The notes below the pieces were generated by a model. The model did not search any database. It was not told the DNA's origin and saw only the letters and a list, made by a program, of their open reading frames with translations. This document shows, one piece after another, positions 1 through 8,310 of a stretch of 14,352 bases of DNA. Source of the stretch: CAZQYC01 sp043746555 (lineage in GTDB: Bacteria > Pseudomonadota > Gammaproteobacteria > Steroidobacterales > Steroidobacteraceae); NCBI GenBank assembly GCA_043746555.1, contig JAYTQU010000142.1, positions 1-14,352 of the forward strand, read 5' to 3'. The translations under genes were made by a program, and so were the position numbers. Each line of letters starts with the position of its first letter. The first letter of the stretch is position 1.

Positions 1-376
<376 letters not shown>

Positions 377-410
377 AAGTTTTTAGACCTTAAGAAACAG
401 AGAGAAAATC

Positions 411-429
411 AATAGCTATACTGGCTATT
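411..429 (-). other. Hairpin in the 16S leader
   Basis: The arms AATAGC (411-416) and GCTATT (424-429) form a perfect 6-bp stem with a 7-nt loop, in the leader about 35 nt upstream of the mature 16S 5' end. Such leader helices usually sit near the RNase III processing region. The long-range partner downstream of 16S lies outside the window, so a processing role is inference. Confidence 0.4.
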
Positions 430-468
430 GGTTACTCGCTGTCAATTGCATTTTCAGCAGTCGACCGA

Positions 469-533
469 CGCGAGTCCCCACACAAATTACCTGTTAGTTT
501 GTTAAAAAGCGCTCGGGTCGCAAAGGGCCCGAG
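469..533 (-). promoter_or_regulatory. rrn leader antitermination elements (boxB-boxA-boxC)
   Basis: Read on the minus strand, a boxB-like hairpin with arms CTCGGG/CCCGAG (533-528 and 517-512) comes first. A boxA-like element CGCTTTTTAACA (511-500) follows and closely resembles the E. coli rrn boxA TGCTCTTTAACA. A boxC-like GTGTGGGGACTCGCG (483-469) comes last and resembles the E. coli leader GTGTGGGCACTCG. Order and spacing match an E. coli rrn leader, where boxA binds NusB-S10 and makes transcription resistant to Rho. The match is visible in the sequence; the function is known from E. coli. Confidence 0.82.
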
Positions 534-544
534 AAAGACGCGGG

Positions 545-572
545 AGTATAGCGGACGTTTTTCCTTCGTCAA
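545..572 (-). promoter_or_regulatory. rrn promoter P2 (proximal), sigma70-type
   Basis: On the minus strand, the -35 TTGACG (572-567) and the -10 TATACT (550-545) are 16 bp apart. A GC-rich discriminator CCCGCG follows. Sixteen-bp spacing with a GC-rich discriminator is typical of rRNA promoters under stringent (ppGpp/DksA) control. A palindrome lies directly upstream at 576-592. Confidence 0.78.
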
Positions 573-652
573 CAGCTCAAAACTAGTTTGAGTCGTTGTT
601 TTTCAGCGTCCGCAGCAGCATTTTTCAATGCGCTCTCACTGCGAGGGCGCGC

Positions 653-680
653 ATCATACCCAGGAGACTTTAGGTGTCAA
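653..680 (-). promoter_or_regulatory. rrn promoter P1 (distal), sigma70-type
   Basis: On the minus strand, a perfect -35 TTGACA (680-675) and the -10 TATGAT (658-653) are 16 bp apart, followed by a GC-rich discriminator GCGCGCC. It lies about 108 bp upstream of P2, so the pair matches the tandem P1/P2 arrangement of enteric rrn operons. The region just upstream (681-700) is only mildly AT-rich, so an UP element is uncertain. Confidence 0.8.
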
Positions 681-849
681 CACCCATTTTGAAGAACCGC
701 CACGGACGCGGCCTAAGAGCAAGATCGACAACGACAGAATGATGTGTTTTCCGCAACATCAACCGACAGAGTTCGCAATACACGTCCGCAGCTTCGTTTG
801 TTTTCCCTTCCCGTTGGCTTTCTTGCCGAACTCGCGTCGAACCGGCTTG

Positions 850-879
850 TTGACGCAAGAGGCTCGCTCACCTGATACA
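850..879 (+). promoter_or_regulatory. Weak candidate promoter for the M23 peptidase gene
   Basis: A good -35-like TTGACG (850-855) is followed, 18 bp later, by GATACA (874-879), which is a poor -10. It is in the right place to drive the gene starting at 945, but it is the only candidate I can see and is weak. The rest of 681-944 shows no gene and no other clear signal. Confidence 0.28.
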
Positions 880-944
880 TTCCCCATTACTTTACTTTCC
901 GCTCGATTGCTTTCCGCCCAATTTACGAACGACAGGACCAATCG

Positions 945-2312
945 GTGACGACCACGAGTGACAACGCGAACTTGGCAAGCAAAGACACGCTCAGCACATT
1001 CTCTATCCGTCGCCATCATGTACGTTGGTTTCTCATTGGATTTCTACTCCCCATTGCCGGCGGAATCCTGGCCTACTCGCTGACCGCGAGCAACGTTTCG
1101 ATTGCGCCTGCCGCCCCTTTGACGGATACCACGCAAAACATACTCGATCCAGTACCGTTGACGCTGCCGGATCTAGCGACGCCACCCGTCGGCGATATCA
1201 TCGAGTTTGTCGTTGGCCGCAACGACACGATGGAAAGAATTTTTCGGCAGGCAAAGCTCAATCTCGATGATCTCGCTGCAATCAGAAACTTGCCTGGATT
1301 GCGCGATACGCTGGATTCCATCAAGTCCGGCGAATTGATCACGTTCACTCATATCGATGGCGCACTTCAACAATTAACGCGAAGAGTCAGCGCCACCGAA
1401 CTGCTCTCAATCCGTCGCAATAGCGATGGATTTTCCGCGCGCGTTATCGATACGCCGCTTGATATTCGAACGACTGCGGCGCGAGGCGTCATCGAGTCAT
1501 CGCTATTTAACGCCGCGCGCGCAGCGGGAATGAGTTCAGATGTCACTATGCGAATGGCGAACGATATTTTCGGGTGGGACATCGATTTCGCTCTCGATAT
1601 TCGGCCTGGCGATAGCTTCAACGTCATTTACGAGCGCAAGTATCGCAATGGTGAATATTTGGGAGATGGCCAAATCATAGCTGCGGAATTCACTAACGAA
1701 ACTCGGCTCTATCGCGCAGTGCGTTTTCAATCGGCCGACGGCGAAATCGCCGACTACTTCACGCCCGACGGACACAGCATGCACAAACAATTCTTGCGCG
1801 CCCCGGTGGATTTCAAATACATCAGCTCTAGCTTCAATCTGCACCGCTTTCATCCCATATTGAATATCATTCGCGCGCACGAAGGCGTTGACTACGCAGC
1901 CCCCAGTGGTACGCCGGTGAAAGCTTCAGGCGACGGTCGCGTCTCTCTGGCCGGCACAAAAGGCGGCTACGGCAACGCCATCATCTTGGAGCACGGCGGC
2001 GGCATTTCCACTTTGTACGGCCATCTGTCGCGATTCGCAAAAAACTTGCGAGCGGGAACCCGAGTAAAGCAGGGCGAAATCATCGGCTATGTCGGCGCTA
2101 CCGGTCTCGCAACGGCACCGCACTTGCACTACGAATATCGCGTCAACGGCGTTCATAAGAATCCGCGCACGGTTTCGCTCCCCGATGCGGAACCCATCTC
2201 ATCGCACTATCTTGCCGAGTTTCAAGCACAAAGCAGTGCGGCTCTTGCACAGCTCGATCGATCAAAAGCGGCGCAAGTTGCCGCACTTCCTTCGCGCGCG
2301 CTTTCGCCATAG
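945..2312 (+). CDS. M23 family peptidoglycan DD-metalloendopeptidase, MepM/YebA-like
   Basis: Probable periplasmic zinc endopeptidase that cuts peptide cross-links in peptidoglycan so the sacculus can grow. The 455-aa protein starts at GTG, with AGGA about 8 nt upstream. A membrane anchor spans residues 28-47. An OapA/LysM-like region is at about 85-145, and a Csd3-like middle domain at about 148-265 (with GVIESSLFNAA). The M23 catalytic domain covers about 308-412. Zinc-ligand motifs are visible: HEGVD (H312, D316) and HLHYE (H393, H395), plus GHLSR at 359-363. Length and order match E. coli MepM (about 440 aa). It is divergent from the rrn operon. The next gene begins 149 bp downstream on the same strand. 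The family call is firm. The exact cleavage specificity is inferred from MepM. Confidence 0.92.
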   Translation: MTTTSDNANLASKDTLSTFSIRRHHVRWFLIGFLLPIAGGILAYSLTASNVSIAPAAPLTDTTQNILDPVPLTLPDLATPPVGDIIEFVVGRNDTMERIFRQAKLNLDDLAAIRNLPGLRDTLDSIKSGELITFTHIDGALQQLTRRVSATELLSIRRNSDGFSARVIDTPLDIRTTAARGVIESSLFNAARAAGMSSDVTMRMANDIFGWDIDFALDIRPGDSFNVIYERKYRNGEYLGDGQIIAAEFTNETRLYRAVRFQSADGEIADYFTPDGHSMHKQFLRAPVDFKYISSSFNLHRFHPILNIIRAHEGVDYAAPSGTPVKASGDGRVSLAGTKGGYGNAIILEHGGGISTLYGHLSRFAKNLRAGTRVKQGEIIGYVGATGLATAPHLHYEYRVNGVHKNPRTVSLPDAEPISSHYLAEFQAQSSAALAQLDRSKAAQVAALPSRALSP

Positions 2313-2461
2313 ATTTCGACGTACAGAATCAACACGCTCGATTCCATGCGACGGCGCGAAGCATGCCCCTTATCCGATCTCGCGACCTAGTTGCCGTTAC
2401 CATCGAGTTCGGCTTAGCGACATGTAGTTTTGGCCATCGTTCTTATACTTCAGGAATCTCC

Positions 2462-4519
2462 ATGTCCGTATCGCCACCACTCGTTGTTCCTCACACGAAG
2501 AAAGTCGAATCGCCGAACGGCGCACGCGACGACCCATTCTATTGGCTGCGCGACGATGAGCGTAAAAACACGGCGATTCTGGACTACCTCGCCGCAGAAA
2601 ACGCCTATACCGACGCCTTGCTGGCGCACACCAAACCGCTACAGGAAAAAATCTATAGCGAGATCGTTAACCGCATTAAGCAGGATGATTCGACGGTACC
2701 GTACCGTAAACGCGGCTATTGGTACTACCGTCGCTTCGAGACCGGCAAGGAATATCCGATCTATGCACGAAAAAAAGATTCGCTCGACGCATCCGAACAA
2801 ATTCTACTTGACGTGAATCAAATGGCAGCGGGACATGACTTCTTTCAAGTAGGTGCATATGAAATCAGTCACGACAATCGATTGCTCGCTTGGGCAGAAG
2901 ACTCGGTGGGTCGCCGGCAATTTACCGTACGCGTGCGGAACCTCGATACTGGAGAAACGCTGCCCGACGTAATAGACAACGTGGAAGCGGGAATTGCTTG
3001 GTCCGCCGACGACCGCACGCTTCTTTACGTCGCCAAGGACCCCACTACATTGCTCGGCGATAAAGTACGCAAGCATGCGCTTGGCAGCGATGTCGGAAAA
3101 GACGCCTTGGTTTTTGAAGAAACCGACAAAAGTTTTTATACCAACGTCGGCTCTACCAAGGACGAAGAGTACGTTGCAATCTACTGCCACAGCACGGTAT
3201 CAAGTGAGATGCGGGTGGCAAAGTCCGGCGATCCAGCGCTAAGGTTTACAGTGCTGATTCCTCGCGAGCGCGATCACGAATACAACGCCGATCATCTAGG
3301 CACTAGCTGGATTATTCGCACCAACTGGCAGGCGAAGAATTTTCGCATCGTTGAAGCGAACAATGAGAAAGTTGCGGATCGAAAATTATGGCGCGACTTG
3401 GTGGCGCATCGCGACGACGCTTTTGTCGAAAGTTTCGATGTATTTCGCGACTTCCTTGCGGTCGAAGAACGATCCAACGGCTTGGCTAATATTCGCATTC
3501 AATCGTGGAAAAACGGCAAACCTTTTCTAATCGAGTGGGACGAACCTGCCTACACCATGGAATTAGGATCGAATGCCGAGATCGACTCGCCGCTTGTTCG
3601 ATTCACGTACACATCGTTAACCACACCAGCATCGACCTATGACTTCGACGTTGCAACCGGCAAGAAGACGTTGCTTAAACGCGAACCCGTGCTTGGCGGG
3701 TTCGAACAAACGAATTACACGACCGAACATCTATGGGCGACAGCGCGCGATGGAACGAAGGTTCCGATCTCGCTCGTGTATCGCAAGGGGTTAGAAAAAA
3801 AAGGAACTGCGTCGCTACTGCAGTACGGTTACGGCTCTTATGGCCTTTCGATGGATCCGACATTTTCGACGTCGATCATCTCGCTACTCGATCGCGGTTT
3901 CGTCTATGCCATCGCGCACATACGCGGCGGACAGGAAATGGGCCGCGCCTGGTATGAGAACGGCAAGCTGCTCAACAAACGCAACACCTTCAACGATTTC
4001 ATCGATGCAACGCGATACTTGGTCGCACAGAAGTACATCGATCCAAGACAGACCTTTGCATTGGGCGGCAGCGCGGGCGGATTGTTGATGGGCGCGATCG
4101 CGAATATGGCACCGAATGACTATCGCGGCATCGTGGCGTTGGTGCCGTTCGTCGATGTAGTCACAACCATGTTGGACGAGAGCATTCCGCTCACCACTAA
4201 CGAATTCGACGAATGGGGCAACCCTAAACAGAAAAAATACTACGACTACATGCTGTCGTATTCGCCGTACGACAATGTCGCCGCGCAGAACTACCCCGCC
4301 ATATTCGTCGGTACTGGATTGTGGGACAGCCAAGTGCAGTACTACGAACCAGCCAAATGGGTTGCGCGCTTACGTCGCCTCAAGACCGACAAAAATCCGC
4401 TGGTGTTCCGCGTCAATATGGAAGCGGGCCACGGCGGGAAATCCGGACGATTTCAACATTTCCACGAGGCAGCCGAGCAATACGCATTCATGCTGGATTT
4501 GGCGGGCGTGAAGGAATAA
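2462..4519 (+). CDS. ptrB: Oligopeptidase B (S9A prolyl oligopeptidase family)
   Basis: Cytoplasmic serine peptidase that cuts short peptides after Arg or Lys. The chosen ATG gives 685 aa, close to E. coli PtrB (686 aa). It is preceded by AGGAA with a 6-nt gap. The frame stays open upstream to 2363, but those 33 residues are not family-like. The N-terminal part has the PFYWLRDDER signature, followed by a beta-propeller region to about residue 400. The C-terminal alpha/beta-hydrolase domain carries the triad Ser537 (GGSAGG), Asp622 (GLWDSQV) and His657 (EAGHGGKSGR). Acidic residues typical of the basic P1 pocket are plausible but were not checked individually. No clear promoter of its own is seen in 2313-2461, so co-transcription with the M23 gene is possible. 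No intrinsic terminator was found directly after it. Confidence 0.95.
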   Translation: MSVSPPLVVPHTKKVESPNGARDDPFYWLRDDERKNTAILDYLAAENAYTDALLAHTKPLQEKIYSEIVNRIKQDDSTVPYRKRGYWYYRRFETGKEYPIYARKKDSLDASEQILLDVNQMAAGHDFFQVGAYEISHDNRLLAWAEDSVGRRQFTVRVRNLDTGETLPDVIDNVEAGIAWSADDRTLLYVAKDPTTLLGDKVRKHALGSDVGKDALVFEETDKSFYTNVGSTKDEEYVAIYCHSTVSSEMRVAKSGDPALRFTVLIPRERDHEYNADHLGTSWIIRTNWQAKNFRIVEANNEKVADRKLWRDLVAHRDDAFVESFDVFRDFLAVEERSNGLANIRIQSWKNGKPFLIEWDEPAYTMELGSNAEIDSPLVRFTYTSLTTPASTYDFDVATGKKTLLKREPVLGGFEQTNYTTEHLWATARDGTKVPISLVYRKGLEKKGTASLLQYGYGSYGLSMDPTFSTSIISLLDRGFVYAIAHIRGGQEMGRAWYENGKLLNKRNTFNDFIDATRYLVAQKYIDPRQTFALGGSAGGLLMGAIANMAPNDYRGIVALVPFVDVVTTMLDESIPLTTNEFDEWGNPKQKKYYDYMLSYSPYDNVAAQNYPAIFVGTGLWDSQVQYYEPAKWVARLRRLKTDKNPLVFRVNMEAGHGGKSGRFQHFHEAAEQYAFMLDLAGVKE

Positions 4520-4535
4520 GGCAGACACATTTGCC

Positions 4536-4564
4536 TTGACGACACGTCCGGCCATCGCTTTAAT
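4536..4564 (+). promoter_or_regulatory. Promoter of the tRNA-Phe gene
   Basis: The -35 TTGACG (4536-4541) and -10 TTTAAT (4559-4564) are separated by an optimal 17 bp and followed by a GC-rich discriminator (ACGCGCCC), as usual for stringently controlled stable-RNA promoters. Predicted transcription starts around 4571, leaving a leader of about 60 nt before the mature tRNA. Confidence 0.7.
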
Positions 4565-4605
4565 ACGCGCCCTCTTGCGAGCCTGTGTGTTCCGCAGCCC
4601 ACGCC

Positions 4606-4629
4606 CAAGTTCAGTACCAAGTTCAGTAT
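4606..4629 (+). repeat. Two-copy 12-bp tandem repeat in the tRNA leader
   Basis: CAAGTTCAGTAC (4606-4617) is followed at once by CAAGTTCAGTAT (4618-4629); only the last base differs. It lies just before the tRNA 5' end at 4634, in the part of the precursor removed during maturation. It is probably a local duplication, and no function is evident. Confidence 0.75.
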
Positions 4630-4633
4630 TCGG

Positions 4634-4709
<76 letters not shown>

Positions 4710-4854
4710 CCTCTTAAGAAAGTAATTGCGTATTACAGAGTCCGACGGCGCGTCAAACGTATCAAACTACTTTGATCCGCAGCAGACCTGCGCGCACACT
4801 GCCCATCAAATCGTGAAACGGGAATGCTCTTCGCCATCCATCTTGAGCGGCTAT

Positions 4855-4896
4855 CTCGTCACTGAGCCTCGCTTTTTGGTGACGAGCCCTTTTTTT
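4855..4896 (+). terminator. Intrinsic terminator downstream of tRNA-Phe
   Basis: A perfect 8-bp stem CTCGTCAC (4855-4862) / GTGACGAG (4879-4886) with a 16-nt loop is followed, after CCC, by seven T residues (4890-4896). It lies about 146 nt after the tRNA, so the primary transcript has a long 3' trailer. Nothing gene-like is seen in that trailer (4710-4854). Confidence 0.75.
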
Positions 4897-4918
4897 GAGT
4901 CTCGCTATTGAGTCTCGC
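4895..4918 (+). repeat. Direct repeat TTGAGTCTCGC (two copies, 13-bp period)
   Basis: Copies are at 4895-4905 and 4908-4918, starting in the T-tract of the terminator. It is a small local duplication between the tRNA unit and htpG with no evident role. Confidence 0.7.
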
Positions 4919-4986
4919 CTTTAGTTCTACTTTGTCAGGTTGGGATCAAGCGATGCCGGGCAAGGCGCAACGCTCGCCGAGTCCCT

Positions 4987-5012
4987 CTTGAATTGGCCCT
5001 TGCCACCCCCAT
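4987..5012 (+). promoter_or_regulatory. Heat-shock (sigma32/RpoH) promoter of htpG
   Basis: CTTGAA (4987-4992) and CCCCAT (5007-5012, continuing TTT) are 14 bp apart, which matches the RpoH consensus (CTTGAA, 13-15 bp, CCCCAT-T) in both boxes. It sits 54 bp before the htpG start, implying a leader of about 45 nt. The elements are seen directly; that RpoH drives htpG is established in enteric bacteria. Confidence 0.87.
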
Positions 5013-5065
5013 TTTGCGAGCGACAATACATATTCATTTTTGCCTTTGGTAATGGAGAGAGTTCG

Positions 5066-7027
5066 ATGACGGCGACAGAAACCCATACGCATGAAAACCA
5101 GGCGCGTGAAACACTAGGTTTCCAGACCGAAGTGAAGCAGCTTTTAAGGCTGATGATTCATTCGCTCTATAGCCACAAAGAAATTTTTCTGCGCGAGTTA
5201 ATTTCCAACTCCTCCGATGCATGCGACAAGCTGCGGTTTGAAGCGCTTTCCACACCGGCGCTCTTGGCATCGGATACCGATCTGGCGATCACCATCGACG
5301 CCGACGATACGGCGCATACCATCACGATCACCGACAACGGCATCGGCATGACTCGCAGTGAAGCGATCGAGCACCTTGGCACGATCGCGAAATCCGGTAC
5401 CGCTGAGTTTTTGTCGAAGCTCTCCGGCGATCAGAAAAAAGATTCGCAACTCATCGGCCAGTTCGGCGTCGGATTTTATTCGTCATTCATTGTTGCCGAG
5501 CGTGTCGAAGTATTCTCGCGTCGCGCCGGCACTCCAGCGAGTGAAGGCGTGCGCTGGGAATCGCAAGGTGAAGGCGAATTCAATGTCGAGACGGTCGACC
5601 TCGAGAAAAGTGGCACGCGCGTTGTACTGCATATCAAAGAGAGCGAACACGAATTTGCCAACGACTGGCGCGTGCGCGGATTGGTACGTAAGTACTCCGA
5701 CCACATCGCCTTCCCTGTGAAGATGATGACCGCCAAGGATGGTGGAAATGCCGGGAAAGCAGGAGCAGTTCCCAGTGAAAAGAACGATAAGGACGGTAAA
5801 CCCACGGATGAATACGAAGCGGTCAATCAAGCAAAAGCGCTCTGGACTCGCGCGCGCACCGAGATTACGGACGACGAATATCGCGAGTTCTATCGACATG
5901 TGACGCATGACTTCACCGATCCACTTGCTTGGGCGCATAACAAGGTCGAGGGCGCTCGTGAATACACGACTTTGCTATACATCCCATCCCGCGCGCCATT
6001 CGATCTCTGGCAACGCGACGCCGCTCGCGGATTGAAGCTGTATGTGCGACGCGTGTTCATCATGGATGACGCCGAACAATTTCTACCGCTTTATTTGCGT
6101 TTCGTCAAAGGCGTGGTGGATTCATCCGACCTGCCGCTAAACGTATCGCGCGAGATGCTGCAAAACGATTCCCAAATCGATACCATCAAAAGCGCAATTA
6201 CCAAGCGCACGCTCGACTTGTTGGCAAAAATGGCAACGGAAGACAAAGAAAAGTACGCCTCGTTTTGGAAGGAATTCGGCTCGGTACTCAAGGAAGGGCC
6301 GGCAGAGGATTACGCCAATCGCGAACGCATTGCCAAACTATTGCGTTTCTCCAGCACCTTCGCCGGCAAAGAGGAACCGGATGTGTCGCTGGAAGATTAC
6401 ATTGCTCGACTGAAACCCGGGCAAGATAAAATCTACTACTTAATCGCCGACAGTTTCACTGCAGCACGTTCTAGCGCGCATTTGGAACAGCTTAAAAACA
6501 AGGGTTTGGAAGTATTATTACTCAGCGATCGCGTCGATGAGTGGCTCATGGATCACTTGCGCGAGTTCGACGGCAAAAAATTGCAAAACGTCGCGCGCGG
6601 AGATTTGGATCTATCCGCGGTAGAAACCGACGAAGACAAGAAGCAACGCGAATCGCTAGTGAAGGAACACGGCGCGGTAGCCGAACGAATCAAGAAAGTG
6701 CTGGACGAAAAAGTCAGCGCCGTAAAAGTCACGACTCGTCTCAGCGAATCGCCCGCTGTGCTGGTGATCGGTGAGCACGACATGGGCGCACAGATGCGGC
6801 GCATCATGGAAGCATCGGGACAGAAAGCGCCGGACGTCAAACCAACGTTGGAAATTAATCCAACGCATCCCTTGCTGACTCGGTTGGAGTCTCTAAAGGA
6901 CGACGACGCATTCAGCGACTTAGCGTTGCTACTGTTCGAGCAAGCGACGCTCGCGGACGGCGGACAACTTGCGGAACCCGCGGAGTTCGTACGTCGGTTG
7001 AACCGGTTGTTGTTAGCGAACCAGTAG
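5066..7027 (+). CDS. htpG: Chaperone HtpG (bacterial Hsp90)
   Basis: Cytosolic ATP-driven dimeric chaperone that remodels client proteins with DnaK. The chosen ATG gives 653 aa (E. coli HtpG is 624) and has GGAG 8 nt upstream. An upstream in-frame extension to 4940 is excluded because the heat-shock promoter lies inside it. The GHKL ATPase domain (about 15-235) shows ELISNSSDACDK (E44, N48, D51), TDNGIGM (D90-M95) and GQFGVGFYSSF (131-141). The middle domain (about 250-520) includes YIPSRAPFDLW and DLPLNVSREML, whose Arg362 matches the ATP-contacting Arg of the family. The C-terminal dimerisation domain ends the protein. The N-to-middle linker (about 223-250) is charged and some 15 residues longer than in E. 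coli. The stop lies 6 bp from the stop of the convergent rocD gene. Confidence 0.97.
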   Translation: MTATETHTHENQARETLGFQTEVKQLLRLMIHSLYSHKEIFLRELISNSSDACDKLRFEALSTPALLASDTDLAITIDADDTAHTITITDNGIGMTRSEAIEHLGTIAKSGTAEFLSKLSGDQKKDSQLIGQFGVGFYSSFIVAERVEVFSRRAGTPASEGVRWESQGEGEFNVETVDLEKSGTRVVLHIKESEHEFANDWRVRGLVRKYSDHIAFPVKMMTAKDGGNAGKAGAVPSEKNDKDGKPTDEYEAVNQAKALWTRARTEITDDEYREFYRHVTHDFTDPLAWAHNKVEGAREYTTLLYIPSRAPFDLWQRDAARGLKLYVRRVFIMDDAEQFLPLYLRFVKGVVDSSDLPLNVSREMLQNDSQIDTIKSAITKRTLDLLAKMATEDKEKYASFWKEFGSVLKEGPAEDYANRERIAKLLRFSSTFAGKEEPDVSLEDYIARLKPGQDKIYYLIADSFTAARSSAHLEQLKNKGLEVLLLSDRVDEWLMDHLREFDGKKLQNVARGDLDLSAVETDEDKKQRESLVKEHGAVAERIKKVLDEKVSAVKVTTRLSESPAVLVIGEHDMGAQMRRIMEASGQKAPDVKPTLEINPTHPLLTRLESLKDDDAFSDLALLLFEQATLADGGQLAEPAEFVRRLNRLLLANQ

Positions 7028-7033
7028 CCGTCG

Positions 7034-8269
7034 TTACGCGGTAGACTCGTCGATCACGGCGCGGAATTCATCCAGCGCCCAATCGATCTGTTCGCGCGTA
7101 ATCACGAGTGGCGGCGCAAACCGAATTACCGTGCCGTGAGTCTCTTTGGTCAAAATCCCGTGCGCTAACAAGCGCTCGGCGATTTTTCGCGCCGGCATTT
7201 TCTCCGGATCGAAATCGACGCCAATCCAAAGACCTTTGCCGCGAACATCGCGAATCAATGGGGTTTGAATATTGCGCAATTCAGTGAGCATGTATTCGCC
7301 AAGTTCCGCGCTGCGCTCGATAAGCCGTTCTTCGATAAGTGTGTTAAGCGCCGTAAGCCCAACCACCGACGCCAAGGCGTTACCGCCGAACGTGCTGCCG
7401 TGATCGCCGGGACGAAAAACATTCATCACGTCTTGGCGCGCGAGAAATAGCGAGACCGGTAGCAATCCGCCGCCAAGCGATTTGCCGAGAATCAGTCCAT
7501 CCGGCTTCACGTGTTCGTGCTCGCATGCCAGCAAGCGGCCAGTACGACCGAGGCCCGACTGAATTTCATCTGCGATCAACAAGACTTGATGAGAGCGGCA
7601 AATTTCCGCGCAGCGACGTAAGTAGCCTGCAGGCGGAACGCGAATCCCCGCTTCGCCTTGAATCGGCTCGACGATGAAAGCCGCAGTATTCGGCGTGATC
7701 GTTCGCTCCAGAGCTTCGGCGTCACCGAATGACACGACACGCACACCGGGCATGAACGGCCCAAAGCCCTCACGATATTGCTCTTCCGTCGACAGCGACA
7801 ACACACCGAGCGTGCGGCCGTGAAAGTTGCCCTCACAGGCGATGATCTCGGCACCATCGGACACGACGCCTTTAACTTCGTATGCCCATTTGCGCGCGGC
7901 CTTAAGCGCTGTCTCCACCGCTTCCGCGCCGCTATTCATGGGTAGTGCTTTGTCCATTCCCGTCAGCGCGCAGGCGCGCTCAAGAAATGGCGCCAACTTG
8001 TCAGTATGGAAAGCACGCGACACGATTGCCAGTTGCTTTGCTTGATCGGCCAGCGCTTGCACCAGTCGCGGGTGACAGTGCCCATGACTCACTGCGGAAT
8101 ATGCGCTCATCATGTCGAGATACCGACGCCCTGCGTTATCCCAAAGATAACAACCTTCGCCGCGCACCAACACCACCGGCAGCGGTGCGTAGTTCTGCGC
8201 ACAGAATTGCGCTTCGCGCTCGATTAGCGCGTTGCCGGTGAACTCGGAAAGAGAAGTGGCAGCCGTCAT
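7034..8269 (-). CDS. rocD: Ornithine aminotransferase (class III, PLP-dependent)
   Basis: Transfers the delta-amino group of ornithine to 2-oxoglutarate, giving glutamate-5-semialdehyde (which cyclises to pyrroline-5-carboxylate) and glutamate. The 411-aa protein follows eukaryotic and Bacillus ornithine aminotransferases closely: MMSAYSAVSHGHCHP (53-67), NSGAEAVETA (112-121), ARKWAY (125-130), NFHGRTLG (148-155), VEPIQGEAG (200-208), IADEIQSGLGRTGR (232-245), PLP lysine K263 in LGKSLGGGLLPVS, and HGSTFGGNALA (290-300). The conserved SAYSAV and SRAF motifs favour ornithine over acetylornithine as substrate. The start ATG has only a weak Shine-Dalgarno (AAGAAAG). It is divergent from the hydrolase gene, 41 bp away. 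Confidence 0.92.
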   Translation of the reverse strand: MTAATSLSEFTGNALIEREAQFCAQNYAPLPVVLVRGEGCYLWDNAGRRYLDMMSAYSAVSHGHCHPRLVQALADQAKQLAIVSRAFHTDKLAPFLERACALTGMDKALPMNSGAEAVETALKAARKWAYEVKGVVSDGAEIIACEGNFHGRTLGVLSLSTEEQYREGFGPFMPGVRVVSFGDAEALERTITPNTAAFIVEPIQGEAGIRVPPAGYLRRCAEICRSHQVLLIADEIQSGLGRTGRLLACEHEHVKPDGLILGKSLGGGLLPVSLFLARQDVMNVFRPGDHGSTFGGNALASVVGLTALNTLIEERLIERSAELGEYMLTELRNIQTPLIRDVRGKGLWIGVDFDPEKMPARKIAERLLAHGILTKETHGTVIRFAPPLVITREQIDWALDEFRAVIDESTA

Positions 8270-8310
8270 ACAATGCTTTCTTATGAATTACTTTGAAGAG
8301 TGTAACGCGT

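Noticed and set aside
880..890. CCCCATTA near 882 as a sigma32 -10 box for the M23 gene
   Set aside because: No CTTGAA lies 13-15 bp upstream, so it is a chance match, unlike the htpG promoter.
628..948. Open frame of 106 codons on the plus strand, and overlapping minus-strand frames at 670-1019
   Set aside because: They cover the rrn promoters and the M23 upstream region, have no family resemblance and no ribosome site; the promoter signals explain the region better.
2444..2449. TATACT as a -10 for ptrB
   Set aside because: It is only 12 bp before the start codon, would leave almost no leader and would not include the ribosome site properly; there is also no -35.
2363..2461. N-terminal extension of oligopeptidase B by 33 residues
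   Set aside because: The extension is unlike the family, and ATG 2462 has a good AGGAA site and gives the usual length.
4726..4911. 61-codon open frame after the tRNA
   Set aside because: It runs through the intrinsic terminator, has no ribosome site and no recognisable sequence.
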